DNA from: Grammothele lineata
Taxonomy: Eukaryota; Basidiomycota; Agaricomycetes; Polyporales; Polyporaceae
Length of the DNA: 64,000 nucleotides
Assembly: GCA_002150815.3 (NCBI GenBank)
Contig: NDFF03000135.1
Location: forward strand, 1 to 64,000
Direction of reading: 5' to 3'
Below the pieces are notes generated by a model. The model was not told the DNA's origin, searched no databases, and worked only from the letters and a program-made list of their open reading frames with translations. The translations under genes and the position numbers were made by a program. This document shows, in pieces, positions 22,170 through 34,400 of the stretch; within the stretch, counting starts at the first letter, position 1; each line of letters starts with the position of its first letter.

Positions 22170-23989
22170 ATGGCGTCCTACTCTGTTCAAGTCACGAACA
22201 CCCCCGCCATCAAAAACGCCCCCCTCATCGGCCTCGCCGAGGGCAACGGCTACTTCTCCAACCTCCACCTCGCGGGCCTCATCCTCGGTGTCCCATGGAT
22301 CGTCAAGCGCACTTTGCCTGTCGTCTCTTACGGCGGGTTCAAGACCTACCTCTTCCTGGTTGCTCTCCTCGGTGTTCCTGTCGCCATCGCGTACTGGACA
22401 CTCATGAGTATGTACGGCCCCCGCAAGAATCAGAAGGTTCAGCTCCCCGGCCGTAGCATTGAGGAGTACATCACCATCAAGGACCCCGAGCTCAAGGCAA
22501 AGTACTTTGGCAAGGAGAAGATCCCCATGCAAGTCTTCCACGATGCCTTCTTCGACGACAAGGCCGACTTCAACGGTACGTGTCTTCCTTCTCCTTCTCC
22601 CTCCACGTGTATCAGCCCGTGTTGATCTCACCCGGCATATTTGCTCTTCCCTAGGCGACGTGCTTGAGATCATGGAGGCTCGCCACGACTGGGCCAAGAT
22701 GACCTTTACCCCGGAGCTCTTCAAATACGTCCTTACTCAGATGCTTCCCGAGGTCATCATGCACTCGAAGAGCCAGGATGAGGAGCAAGTCCGCGACCAT
22801 TATGACCGTACGTCACGCGTATTCACGCGTCATTCCGCGTTTCTGACCTCTCTCCTTCGATTACAGGAGGCGATGACTTCTACGAATGGTCTGTACCTGA
22901 CTTTCATTCCATGCCGACCTGTCATTAATGTTGACGCCCATCTTTCAGGTTCCTCGGCCCTCGCATGATTTACACCTCCGGCGTCGTCCTTGACCTCACC
23001 CGGGAAGAATCCCTCGAGCAGCTCCAGGACAACAAGCTTACCATCGTCTGCGAGAAGGTACGCAGCCTTCGGTCATAATGTACTGTACCTCGCAGACTGA
23101 TTGAATTACTATCGCAGCTCAACCTGAAGCCCGAGGACCGTCTCCTGGATGTCGGTTGCGGTTGGGGCACCCTTGCTGCGTTCGCGCACAAGAACTACGG
23201 CTGTGAGGTCACCGGTATCACCCTCGGCAAGAACCAGACTCGCTTCGGCAACGCGCGTATCGCCAACAACGGTGGTGACCCCTCGCGCGCTCGCATTCTC
23301 TGCCTCGATTACCGTGACATCCCCGGTGGCCGTGCCGCATACACTAAGATCGTCTCGCTTGAGATGGCCGAGCACGTCGGTATCCGCCGCTACTCCGCCT
23401 TCCTTCGCCAGATGTACGACCTCCTCGACGACGACGGCATCTTCGTCCTCCAGGTCGCTGGTATCCGTCCCCACTGGCAGTACGAGGACCTCATCTGGGG
23501 TCTCTTCATGAACAAGTACATCTTCCCTGGTGCCGACGCCTCTTGCTCCCTCGGTTGGGTTGTCAACCAGGTCGAGGCCGCCGGTTTCGAGGTCAAGAAC
23601 ATCGACGTCCTAGGTGTCCACTACTCCGCGACCCTCTGGCGCTGGTACAGGAACTGGATCAGCAACAAGGACAAGGTCATCGAGGTTTACGGCGAACGCT
23701 GGTACCGCATCTGGGTCTACTTCCTCGCGTACTCCACTATCATCTCTCGGTATGTCCCTCTTCCCTCAGTCGCGGACATGAGTTGACTGACGTTACTTCA
23801 CAGCCAGGGCGGTGCCTCCGTCTTCCAGCTCACCCTCCACAAGAACCTCAACGCCTACCCGCGTATCCTTGGTGTTCCCAGCCATGCCTCCATTCACGTC
23901 CACCCCGACCATGAGATTCTGTGCGTCTCCATCGCTCCTTATCACTCACAAACGAAGCTGACCTGAGCGTTTCTAGCTCTGTCGACTAA
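22170..23989 (+). CDS. Sphingolipid C9-methyltransferase
   Basis: SAM-dependent enzyme that adds the 9-methyl branch to the sphingoid base of fungal glucosylceramides; it belongs to the cyclopropane-fatty-acid-synthase-like family and sits in ER membranes. The N-terminus has two predicted membrane segments (LHLAGLILGVPWIVKRT and KTYLFLVALLGVPVAIAYW). The methyltransferase fold follows: EVIMHSKSQDEEQVRDHYDR, DDFYEWFLGPRMIYTSG, the SAM motif LLDVGCGWGTLAAFA, and KIVSLEMAEHVGIRRYSAF. The C-terminus includes SATLWRWYRNW. The short last exon after an intron at about 23,923-23,976 encodes LSVD-stop (stop 23987-23989). Length and layout are as expected for the family. Introns are short. A single copy is seen here. 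Confidence 0.95.
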
Positions 23990-24500
23990 ACAATGTGTAA
24001 AGTTCACAACAGGATACCCGGAGATGGGTGGGAGTGGTGGGGGCATGCGGCCGGGTGCCGACGCCCGACGAGCTACGTTAGCAACGACTCATGAGTCACG
24101 AAAGTTACTATATAAGCTGGTGCTAGTCCACCTAAAGACGATGTATTCACCATGGTTAATGGGTTGGATCAACATCCCTAGAGCACATAACTCTCCATGG
24201 CGGGATGGCTACGCGTCCGTCTCATGCGTGATCATTAAGTGGATTTCAGCATTAAGAAAACAAAGGTACATGGGGTCCATACAGTACACGAGGTTGATAT
24301 AAGCGTTGGGGAAAGGCCAGAAGAACACGAGGAGTCTTCATCACGACCGACAGGCGTGGTACGGTTGCGGTTAACCGCTTGGCCGGTGAGACTTTTGAAT
24401 CGAAACGGAGAATACTGAGTGGTCGATAACCTGACGTTGAGGTCCGTCGAACGTTCAGCATCCAAAGCTTCTTCATTGAGTCGCCAAGCGCTTCGTATGG
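23990..24500. other. Convergent intergenic region
   Basis: About 510 bases between the stops of the C9-methyltransferase (+) and the small acidic protein (-). No supported gene; it should hold both 3' UTRs. Confidence 0.5.
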
Positions 24501-25182
24501 CTACAGTTTCAACGAGGATTGGGTTCGTTCAGGTTTGCTGGTGGCGGACTTGCGTATATTTGCCGGCATCTTCTTGGGAGCTTCTGCCTGACAAACTTGA
24601 ACCACAGTCTTCACAAAGCCATCGAAGTCCACCTGTGGCCTGTAGTCCGGAAATCCGGGTCAGATGGCACGTAGCACTGACCACCGCCGATGCCGCGGTG
24701 ACATCGGCGAGCGGCTAGCAGTACGAATAGACCAGAACCACTCACGTCGCCGGCCGTTCGTTCTCCTTCTCTTTCTCCTTCTCCTCGGCCTCGGAGATCT
24801 GCAGCCACTCGTCGTCCTCGTCCTCGTCTTCGTAGCACGGTTCCTCGCTGGCGGAGATACCGAACACCGCCTTGGCCTCCTTCCACGCTTGGAGAGTCTG
24901 TGCGTCGTGAGGCTGTTTCGGTCTGTACGACACAGCGGCCGAAGAGAAAGCCGTGGTGATCAGCGATCAGCTGGCACAGAGAGATTTGCACGCGGAAAGT
25001 AGTCGCGATCACTGAAGCACTCACAGTCGCTGGCCCGACTCAAACGCTGTTGACAGGCTCTCTTTGCCTAGGGCATCTTTCTTGACCATGTTACCAGCCG
25101 CTTTCTTCTCTTCGTCTAGAGCCTGACAGGCCTCGAAGAGGTCCTCAGAGAGTGTCATAAGCCGAGCGATGGCGGTGCGCAT
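24501..25182 (-). CDS. Small acidic protein of unknown function (157 aa)
   Basis: Not a recognised family. Exons 25182-25025, 24922-24746 and 24639-24501 join with consistent phase (2, 2) and good splice signals (GTGAGT donors), giving 157 residues. It starts MRTAIARLMTLSEDLFEACQ, a predicted amphipathic helix with a Lys-rich end. The middle has a tract of acidic residues (EEPCYEDEDEDDEWLQISEA) followed by an EKEKEKEN run. The end is basic and Ser-rich (KKMPANIRKSATSKPERTQS). The C-terminal PQVDFDGFVKTVVQVC looks like a second helix. No signal peptide or membrane segment. Coherent splicing and codon use support a real gene; a small adaptor or chaperone role is possible but unproven. Confidence 0.7.
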
Positions 25183-25691
25183 TGCTGGGTATCAAGGCGT
25201 GTGGGTAGGGAATCTGCGAGTGACAAGGTGTCAGGGCGTGGTCAGAGAGAGGAGTGACGCCAAGGTCGGAGAAGACAGGAGAGCTTTTATCCAGGGACAG
25301 CACTGGGTCCCCGCTTTACGCGATGACGGTTTGGACGACGCATTATGTTCGGCACGTGTTGGTTGAAGCGTACTTGGCCCAAAGCAGCCTACAATAAGCA
25401 TTTGGTCAACAGCTTCGTCTCAGTTGCTAGCCTCGCTTCAAGGTGGCGGTGAACTCAAACACGACCAGGTCACACTTATACAAGGCGTACCGGCGAATAT
25501 GCATGCATCGGCCCTTGTGTTTCAATCGCAAGATTGTAGGAAATCACCTATTGTTTCCAAGACAGGTGGCGGCTGTGGCGGTTGGACCAGGACCCACTGC
25601 TATGTAGACTGCGACACTCACTAAAGAGTAGCAAGCAAATATAGCGATAGCATACAGATCGACCACGATACAAGTACGACCGTAGACGAAC
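25183..25691. other. Intergenic, upstream of small acidic protein
   Basis: About 510 bases between the start of the small acidic protein gene and the stop of UTP7, both on the minus strand. No gene seen. Confidence 0.5.
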
Positions 25692-27781
25692 CTAACTCGA
25701 CCGCTTGAAGCGATCCAGCGCAGAAGGCTTGTGCGGCTCCTCCGCGCCGCTGGCGATCGCCCTCGCCTTCCGCCTCTCCTCCTTCTCCCTGTCCAATTTC
25801 GTACGGACCGCCACCTGCGAACAACGCCATTAGAACCGTACTCGCCACCAACGCCCAGATCACACGACTTACCGCCCGCGGGTCGATGACGTTCTTGCGC
25901 TGCTTCCGCAGGTACCGCTTCAAACTCTTGTTCTTCCCTCGCATCTTCTTCTTCTCCTTCTCCGCCTTCGTCACCGCCCGCTTCTTCTGTCCCTCCTCCC
26001 CATCGTCGTCGTCCCCACCAACCTCTCCCCCATCCCCCTCCTCCGTCTCGTCCGCCTTCCCCGCTACCCGCAAGCGCTCGTGCCTGGGCAGCCGCGCGTA
26101 CGGGATATCGTGCGCCCCCTCGACCGCCGTGCTCAACCTCGGCTCCGGCGCGAGCGCCCCAATAAAGTCCGGGTCGAGCGCGATCGCGTCCGGCTGGATC
26201 TTGTCGAGGAGGCCCTTGACCTCGCGCTCGCGGCGCGCCCTGCTGTTCTCGAACGGGTCCGCCTCGGCGCTGTCGAAGTTGGGCTCGCCGACGCCCGGGA
26301 CGAGGATCCCGGACACGCCTGCGGCGTGCCCGACGGTGAGCACGTCTTGGAAGGGGCAGAAGCGGACGGAGGAGAGTGGGCGGTGTGGGATGGGGTGGGT
26401 GAGGTAGAGGGGTGGGGCGGTGACGCCGGGGAAGGGAGTTTGGATGGACGGTTTCGTGTAAACCTATGGCTGCGAATGAGTGGGGAATTCTTCCAAGAGT
26501 GGTGGAGAGGTGCATACATTCACACTTCCGCCCGTCGCGACACCCAATGCGCCCTTCTGGCTCCAATCCAGAACGGCGTTCCCTCCACGCGCATTCCACG
26601 TCCTCACCGCGCCCTTCCAATTCCTGCAGTCCCACACCTTCACCACGCCGTCTTGACCCGCGGTCGCCATATACCTTCCGCCTGAGCTAGGGTCGACAGA
26701 CACACTCGCGACAGGGCCTAGATGAGCGAGTAAACGGACGGCAGGATGAGGGAGGTTGGGAGTCCAAAGCGTCACGGTGCCATTTTGATGGCCCAGATGA
26801 ATGACAGCATTGTGGGGATTCTGGCACATGGTATGACATGCTCCAAGTTTTGTGCGGTGTTCAACGACAAGCTTGCCAGTGGAAGTATCTTGGTATTTCA
26901 GATAACCTGCGTTCCCCTGTACAGACATGAATGGCGGGAGAGGTGTGCACGTTGAGTAATAGACATACCACGCTGACGAGTAACCAATGGTAGGGCAGGA
27001 ACTCGAGCCGTGTTGGCTCGATGTGGGACTTGAGCTTGTGAAGCTCGACGCCGTCGCGGTCGTAGATGAAGACATACTTGTTCTGGGCTACAGCAAAATG
27101 CGAATGGTCCTGCAGGAACCTGGAGCATGGGTCACTGCTGATTCCATAAACCACGAAGAAAAGTACGAACGTTATGTCCCGGCATGTTTCTCGTAGTTGA
27201 AGCTCTGCATGAAGGGTGCCCGTTTGCCAATCAAAAGTTGCCACATGGCCCTTCTTTCCGACAACCGCGAGGTGCCTATACCAAATGAGCGAGAGCGCAT
27301 AGGCGAAAACGTCAACGACATACCTTCCGTTACGGGTATACCTTGTCCGATACGGCCCTCCGTCCATCTTCCACTCTTGCCTGCCCTGGGCAGCCTGCTT
27401 ACCGGCTGAGGAAGCAATCTCGTCCTGCCCTATCCGCCAAGTCTTCTCCAGCTCAGACTCGACCTCGATGGTGCCGGCATCCTGGGTGAGAAGAAGCTCT
27501 GCATCCTTGACTAGCCTCTTGTTGCGGGCGTTCTGGGCTGACTGCCTAGAGAGATCGGTCCTGAGCTTCTTGTTGTGTATGTGGGCGTACTTCTTGGCCT
27601 CTTCCGGGGGTGGCGAAGAAGGACGCAGCGAGCGGGGGAGGGAAGCGTGCTGAGAGACAGAGGCGGCGGTGGGGTCATCCGTTGCGGGCTTCTTCGAGGG
27701 GCCGGCTTTTGGCTTGGGGTCATGCTTGCGCTTTTTGTTGAGGGGACGAATAGCATCCGCCTTCGCGATAAGAGAGTCCAT
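25692..27781 (-). CDS. UTP7: UTP7/WDR46 (BING4-type), SSU processome WD40 protein
   Basis: Nucleolar WD40 protein required for 18S rRNA maturation. The ATG at 27781 opens [20 protein letters not shown] with a Lys-rich, disordered head. Family segments follow: [32 protein letters not shown], and [20 protein letters not shown] where the propeller begins. Propeller strands include [58 protein letters not shown] and [17 protein letters not shown]. The BING4 C-terminal region reads [19 protein letters not shown], then [17 protein letters not shown], and it ends in an acidic then Lys-rich region with stop at 25692. Several introns of 50-60 bases. It partners functionally with UTP22 and PUF6. Confidence 0.95.
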
Positions 27782-28354
27782 CGTGGGCGGACGGCCGGTA
27801 GGACCAGAAGTAGGAGAGTGCGTATGTACCGCCGTGCAGACTCGGGAGGCAGAGGCGAGCGACTTGAGCAGAGACGAGCGCTTACTCAAAATTGCATCTC
27901 CGGGCCGCATCCGGCGCCTGTCTCCTCTTGCGCTCTGTCTGTCTCCAACCTCAACTTGCCCTGCGAGCCATGTGTTGACCGACAGTAGGTCAACTATGTT
28001 TCCACCACTTTCCGCACCGATATAGCTTGCAAATCTCCCTTCCAAATTGTGGTGGTTATGTCCTGCTGTCTTCGAATATGTATGTGACCGAAGGCACGTG
28101 CAGGTGACGCGACGCGACACCGCACCGTTGTCCCACAAGAGGCCATTCTTGTCCCTTGTCCCGCTTCTCGTGTGTTACGGCCATGGCTCCCTTACTACAA
28201 TATCGGCCTTCCTTTTCTCTAGAGAATACAAATCCACCTTGAGGCTCTGTCGTCGCTATAGACACTTTCGTTCTCCTCTCAGAACATAAAATAGACCTGC
28301 ACGAAGTTTATCCTGGACTGCCATTGCTCCAACTACTGTGCAGGCCTCTCGGGG
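27782..28354. other. Divergent promoter, UTP7 and unknown gene
   Basis: 573 bases between the UTP7 start (-) and the unknown gene (+). No supported gene; both promoters must lie here. Confidence 0.5.
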
Positions 28355-29799
28355 ATGGCTGACCTATTCTCTCTTGCAGCTCAAACAGTTCTGAACTACT
28401 GTCAGATCCCCTCACTTCAAGAGCCCTCTACGACAAGCGAAGACGATGACAATCTCAAGTCGGAACGGCGGCCGTCAGTCTCATCGCTTAGCTCGTCATC
28501 GACATCTACCGCAGGCCGAACCTCCTACGTCTCCAATCGGAACCCACTTCTTTACTCCGGAAAGGGCGTGAAGTCCCCCACGGTATCGGTTTATATGGGA
28601 CCTTATTCTCCCGACACCACCCTCGTGCGACAGGGGGTAATCAGTTTCAAACAGCTCGCCACGCAATGTGAGGCAAGCTTCGTTATTCGTACACTCAATC
28701 GCTGACGTAACAGTCAGATCTCCGCCTTCCGAGGATATTCCCCTACGTGTCTTTGTATGACAGACGGACGTTCGACCGTGAACTGTTTCCGTCGGATTAT
28801 GCTCAGATGGAATATATGAAGTACATATGTCCAACCTGCGAGCGTCGAATCCCGCTTACTTCATTTCTTACACTTTTGAAGGGTTATGTTCTCAATTGAG
28901 AACGGACCCCTTAGAGCCGTTAGCGCCTTAATGAGGCTCATATATCCTTTGACGGGGCACAAGGCGCACGTTGCCCACGTCTATGGCACGAAATCAGATC
29001 ACCGACTCGCAGGATGGATTGAGTGGAAGCAGGACGTGCGCGAACCAGGGTCGATGAACACTACTAATGAAACTACCATTACCATCTTTGTCCAAGACCC
29101 TGAAGTCCCTTTCGAAGACTTCAAACATTTCGCCGACCCGTATAGCGTACGTATCGTTATCCTATGCTCGTTGTATACTCCTGCAAACTGTATCACACTT
29201 TTTAGCATCCTGATGATCCCTCTTCGAGCGGTGCTCAGATGAGCGCGAAATTATGGGGCAAGGTAACAAAGATGTGTCCGTGGTGTATACTCCATTTTAT
29301 TGCTACTGAATACGTCTGGCACAGATACTAGAAGTGTGCGATAGAAATGGTACACAGTGGCTCGTAGTCACCAATTGCAAGACATGGATATTCGGGACCC
29401 TGTCCCCCGTTGCAGCATCTGCAGGTACTTCATGCTCGTCATTTCTATACGTATTCATGTCCTGACACCAAGTCATCAGATCCACGAATAGCGTGGACTA
29501 CAAATACAATCCCGTTCGACTCGCCATTCCCCGAGATCTTTCACTACTTGCTCTTCTGGATAAGTGCTTCCGTGACACCGCGAATTTTCAAAGCAGCACC
29601 TTCTACACCCGACCCTTGGGATGTGAGTCAGATACCACATACAGTATGAATGTACCATTGGTCTTACTACTCCTCGGTACGACAGGTGATCCACCGTCTT
29701 CTCTGCGCCACCCAGATGGAACGTGAGGACGTGTCTACCGATGCGTCTGATACTGAAGAAGACCTCGGATCGCGACCTGTCAGCCTACAAATTCTATGA
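28355..29799 (+). CDS. Unknown fungal protein, family member 1
   Basis: No known domain. Exons join from the ATG at 28355 through several introns to the stop at 29797-29799. The N-terminus is MADLFSLAAQTVLNYCQIPS followed by a Ser-rich linker. The middle reads RLPRIFPYVSLYDRRTFDRE and MRLIYPLTGHKAHVAHVYG. The C-terminal half contains AKLWGKILEVCDRNGTQWLV continuing into VTNCKTWIFGTLSP, and FHYLLFWISASVTPRIF. It ends in an acidic tail (STDASDTEEDLG). The QWLVVTN...WIFG block is also present in the gene at 45,291 (RWFVVTNYTKWVFGTWS), so both seem to be members of one family. No signal peptide and no obvious catalytic motif. Confidence 0.8.
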
Positions 29800-30178
29800 C
29801 TAGAATCTCTCGAATACATTCATCCTACAGACTTTCGACTGCAGAGGTCGGAGTTTGCGACGTATCACTATAGCATTATGATCATGATGATATCTAGGGC
29901 TTTAAGTATGAACCTTGTATGTGCGATTGAGCTGCACGTGTCCGTATATTTCTGGGCCAAGAGGCACGTCATCCTCCCCTTCAGTAGTGCGTGATATAGG
30001 TCTGCCTAGAGGAGACTGGAGTTCTCCGGAAGGATCCGCATGTCAGACTGTAATTTCGTCACTACATAGATTTGGAAGCAGGAGTTACCGATTATAGTAT
30101 CTGGGGTCGCGCTGAGTTCGAACCGCGACCCGCGACCTTCTTTTAATTCCTACTTTCACCTTCGAAACGTTACTATTC
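29800..30178. other. Intergenic upstream of USB1, with a hairpin
   Basis: About 380 bases between the unknown gene and USB1, both on the plus strand. It contains a GGGTCGCG/CGCGACCC inverted repeat at about 30,103-30,130, 50-75 bases before the USB1 start. No gene. Confidence 0.5.
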
Positions 30179-31328
30179 ATGAAAAGAATATCCGCCCTGG
30201 TAGACTACGCAAGTTCTGACGACGAGGAACCTATAGAGAACGGCGCACAATCACATGCCCGCGACGAAAACACTTCACCGCCCCCGTCGAAAAAGCTGAG
30301 GTGCCAAGACTTTTCTGCGCCTGCTCTCTGTCAGGAATGTGCTGAATTCCTGTAAATTAGAAGATTACCCACGCTGGGTGCGCATCTTCAACCTCAAGCC
30401 CCTGTAGATAACCCAACTCTCCACCAAGGCCGGAAGAGGACGACGCCTCACGTGGAAGGCCAGTGGGCAGCTTACGTCTACGTACCTCTCGTCATCCCGA
30501 AACGCTCTAGGCTGTTCCAGCTGCTCCTACGAATTTTCAACTTCGCGAAAGAAACTGTTCCCTCGCTCCATCCTATCGGGTTCACTCTAGCTGATGTCGC
30601 TGAACCAAAGGCCGAGTCAACGAGCGTCGAGGACATAGAAGGGTCGGTAGAATTGCATATATCCTTGACACGTCCAGTGTACCTCCGAACACATCAGCGC
30701 GACGATCTCAAAAAAGCCGTCCGCGAAGTCGCCAGAGCGTCGCATAGGTGCTCGTCCTATTTGTTCCTCATGGCCCTATCCTCCTTGTAGCTGATTGCTC
30801 TTCTGAGTTTTCAGCTTCTCGGCCTCATTTGCCACGTTATCTGAGTTGACCAACGACGAGCGGACACGAACGTTCTTAACATTGGAGATCGGCGCAGGTC
30901 ACGCAGAGGTGGGCCTGAAACCATTGTCCCGGCTTTGGTTTTCTGAAGCATTTCTGCAGCTCCAATCAATATCTACGGGCCTAGGGCCCCTATTGAAGTC
31001 AATTCGACAGGAAGAGTTCTACCAAGATCCCCGCTTCCATGCGTCAATGGCATGGGCTCTTCTCGCAGAGAGTGCCCCGATCGCGAGCCCCTCTCAGGCC
31101 ACTGCGGAGCTCTTGGTGGCGAACCCGCGCGACCTCCAGGATGCCGGACCACGGTCCGATGCGGACACGTCTTCATTCCCCACCATTCCTCGTTTCCCGC
31201 CCTCTCTCATCTCTCAACTGCAGAAAGAGTTCTCTTCTGAACTCGTCAAACCCGGTGTCGGAAACTTTGAAGCTGAAGAGGTTCACGTCCGCATTGGCAA
31301 AGACGTCAGCCGATTCAAGCTGAAATAG
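30179..31328 (+). CDS. USB1: U6 snRNA phosphodiesterase Usb1/Mpn1
   Basis: 3'-5' RNA exonuclease of the 2H phosphodiesterase family that trims and seals the U6 snRNA 3' end. Exons 30179-30300, 30361-30747 and 30815-31328 agree in phase and give 340 residues. The start MKRISALVDYASSDDEEP is the usual acidic Usb1 opening. The two catalytic HxS motifs are visible: VELHISLTRP in exon 2 and PRFHASMAWAL in exon 3. Between them lies the region ELTNDERTRTFLTLEIGAGH. An extension of about 45 residues after the second motif (SQATAELLVANPRD to SSFPTIPRF) makes the protein longer than the yeast form. It ends VHVRIGKDVSRFKLK. Convergent with DNA2, about 115 bases apart. Confidence 0.94.
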
Positions 31329-31443
31329 ATACTCTACTGAAAGTCCGAAGACGATATGCTACAGAGATGCCAGTATACAAGGTCGCGTCCAGCGTATATG
31401 TACGAGTTTGAGTCCATGTGGGTATACAAGAGGTCTGAGAAGA

Positions 31444-34400
31444 TCACTTCCGGTCATTGATCACGTCCCTCAAGAGCGGCCTCCCTTTCAGGATGCCCTC
31501 TTCCGTCAGGGCCGCGCTCTTTCTCCTCTTCACGTTGTCTTCACGTTCGTCCTCCGCCGCGCGCGCTGGCTCGTTCTCCAACACCTCCAGCATCTCCGAC
31601 GCGCGTCGCTTCTTTGGGGTCTCGAAGTCCCGTTGCAACGTAACGCTGTGCAAAAGGTGCGCGGAGGGAGGGAGGGCAAGGATCCAGCCTTGCTCCTCCA
31701 TGAGCTCGAAGAATTCCGCGAGTAGAGGCGCCTTTTGGAGAGTTTTCCGGGAGCCAATGATGATGAGTTTGGAGCGAGCCCGAGTAAAGGAGACGTTCAT
31801 CCGCCGCCAATCCTTCACGAGTTCCCCGATCTGCTCGCGCGGTGTCAACCATCATAACAGCATCCGTTCACAAGACTAGCTACGCACCTGTCCGTCATCG
31901 TTCGACCGTACCAGAGAAATGATGATGCAGTCCTTGTCGCGTCCTTGGCTTCGATCCGCCGTGAGGATCTCGAGGTTCTTACGGTCCCGGAAGAGGTGTG
32001 ACAGGAGCTTCAGCTGTTGCCGGTATAGCGAGATGACGCCGATCTGCTGTTCTTCCACGCCACAGCCAAGTAGACACTCTGTCACCTGGTGAACAAGGCG
32101 CGCTTCGACCCGATTCTCGACGAGATCGCCGACGCGGGAGTCCTGTGCGGGTACGTTGTCGGTATCGACGAATACAGCTTTGCAGCTGATCAGAATTGTC
32201 AGTGCGAGCCCTGATCATGACTACCGACTACGCTCACCTTTCTTTCATCAGTCCGTTCATCCAACACCCAGAGTCGCGGCACGTCGATCGCGAGTGTAGG
32301 GACTGCAGGAAAGAGGCGTTCGGAAGCTTCAGACTCTGCTTTGCGACTGCTTCCGAGCCGCACTTCAAGCGATTGCTATAGATGAGCCTGTTCGACAGCA
32401 GCATGATCTCCGAGTTCATGCGATACTGATGAGTGAGGTCGACTACAGCTTCCGGATGGGCATCCGATAACCGCCGGAAGAGGGATACATCCAATCCGCC
32501 TTTGCGTGCCGCCCTGTTCTTCACCTGCACCAATACTCAGGTCATGTAGAGCAAAGAGAAGTGATGGCAGGTACGTACGAGCGGTGGAAGTTGGAAATGA
32601 TCACCAACCAGGATGAACTTGCGCGCGTAGCGCATAGGCCCCAGGCATGTGGGTAGAGTGATTTGAGACGCCTCATCTACGATGCAGTAGTCGAATGTGC
32701 GCCGGGAGAACAGCGGGCTGCAAGCTCACAGTCAGAGGGAGGAAGCTACCGGCCATAGGAAACTCTCGACTGACTGATCGATGGACAAGCATGTCGTAGC
32801 CACGACGGGCGGAGACATCAGCTGATGCTCCAACGTCTCGATAGTCTTTGCTAACGGGCGTGCCGCTAGCGTGTACTTCTGGACATCTGGGTGAATCTGC
32901 GAAAGCGGCTTAACATAGTTCATGAACGAACAATCGATACACGCACCTTGTCCAGATTGCCCACACGGAGGACGTTAGTACCCTTTAGCTTCATCAGGAT
33001 CGTGTCTACGGCAGAGTGCGTGTACGACGTTAGTAGTACGGTTTTCCCTGCTTCGACCAGGTGCTTGATGATCTCTGCGACGACGGTCGTTTTGCCTGTC
33101 CCTGGCATACCCAAGATCAAAGCGTAGTCCTCTGCACGCATGACTGTCCGCACGGCCGCGCGCTGGTCCCGATTCAGCTTCTTGAGCCCCTCCGTCTCCT
33201 CATCTACCTCGTCCTTGTCGTGGAACTGCGGAGCCGCCAAGTCCACGACGAGCTCTAGTCTCCGTGGGTCTGCGCCGGAGTAGAAGATTTGCGCGAGGTT
33301 GTCCCGGATCCTTGCCATTCCGCCGAACAGCTCGTCCTTGTCGATCCGGAACAGAATCGTCGTGGGCACCTTCGCGCCCTTCCCGCGCAGGCGGTCCACG
33401 ACCATCTCCTCGTCAAGCTCGTGGTCCACACCTAGGACGACCGAATCAGGGGAGAGCTCGACGATGAACCCCCTGGCGAGTGCGAAGAGTCCAGGATCAA
33501 CCGAGACGACGACAGCTTCGCCTAAGGACATGTGGCCGTTGAGTAGAGACGCTCCGCCCGCGTCTGCTTTGACGAACCGGTAGGTCAAACGATGAATTTT
33601 GCTCTCGCGCTGACTGGTCGGTTTCAAGGCTTGTGCCGGCTGATAAGAAATGTCCAGTGTCATGCCGCTGAAGCAACGACCCTTTTCTTCTCTCTCATGC
33701 GCGGACATCGTCCACAGCTCTTTCCGAAAATGCACCAAGTCTCGCTCCTCGAGTGTGATGAGCGCCTCCCATTTCTTGAAGAAGGCGAGTTGAGGTGGCG
33801 TGAGATGGCCCGTCTTGAGGGCGTAAATATCCGCGATTTCGGAGTCGTCATCCTCGACACCTTCTACAGCCTAGTGTGACACATGAGAGAGATAGCGGTA
33901 GGAATGTGACTGCACTTACCTTCCGGAAGAGCATGCAAGTGTCTAGAGTGTAGCACCTGCCACACGTGCGGTTGTTGTCAATAGTCGGAGGTAGGCAAGA
34001 CTCCAGTTCATCAATGACGCTGACGCCTTCTGCCTCCTCGTGCACTGAAATCGACCCTTGCGCACGAAGCCTGTTCATCATGTGTTCGGCCATCTCGTTC
34101 CTTGCCACCATCAACGCCCTCAGCTCATTCCTCGCTGCGGGCACCCTGACGCCCTCCTCGCTCTGGGTGTAGTATAGCAAACCGCTCGGAACCTCAGTCC
34201 CGTAACGTTCGCCCATAAGCAGCGTGTAGAGCATCGTCTGCGCTCGATGTTCCATTCCCGCGACTGCGCGACCAGTCTTGATTTCAAACGGCATAGGGGA
34301 CGAATACTTCTTCAGTTGGGGCTTCGCGCGCGCGAAAGGGGTTGAGTCGTCGTCAAGGTCTTGGATGACTGCTTCAACAGAAGCGTCGATCTTCCCCTTG

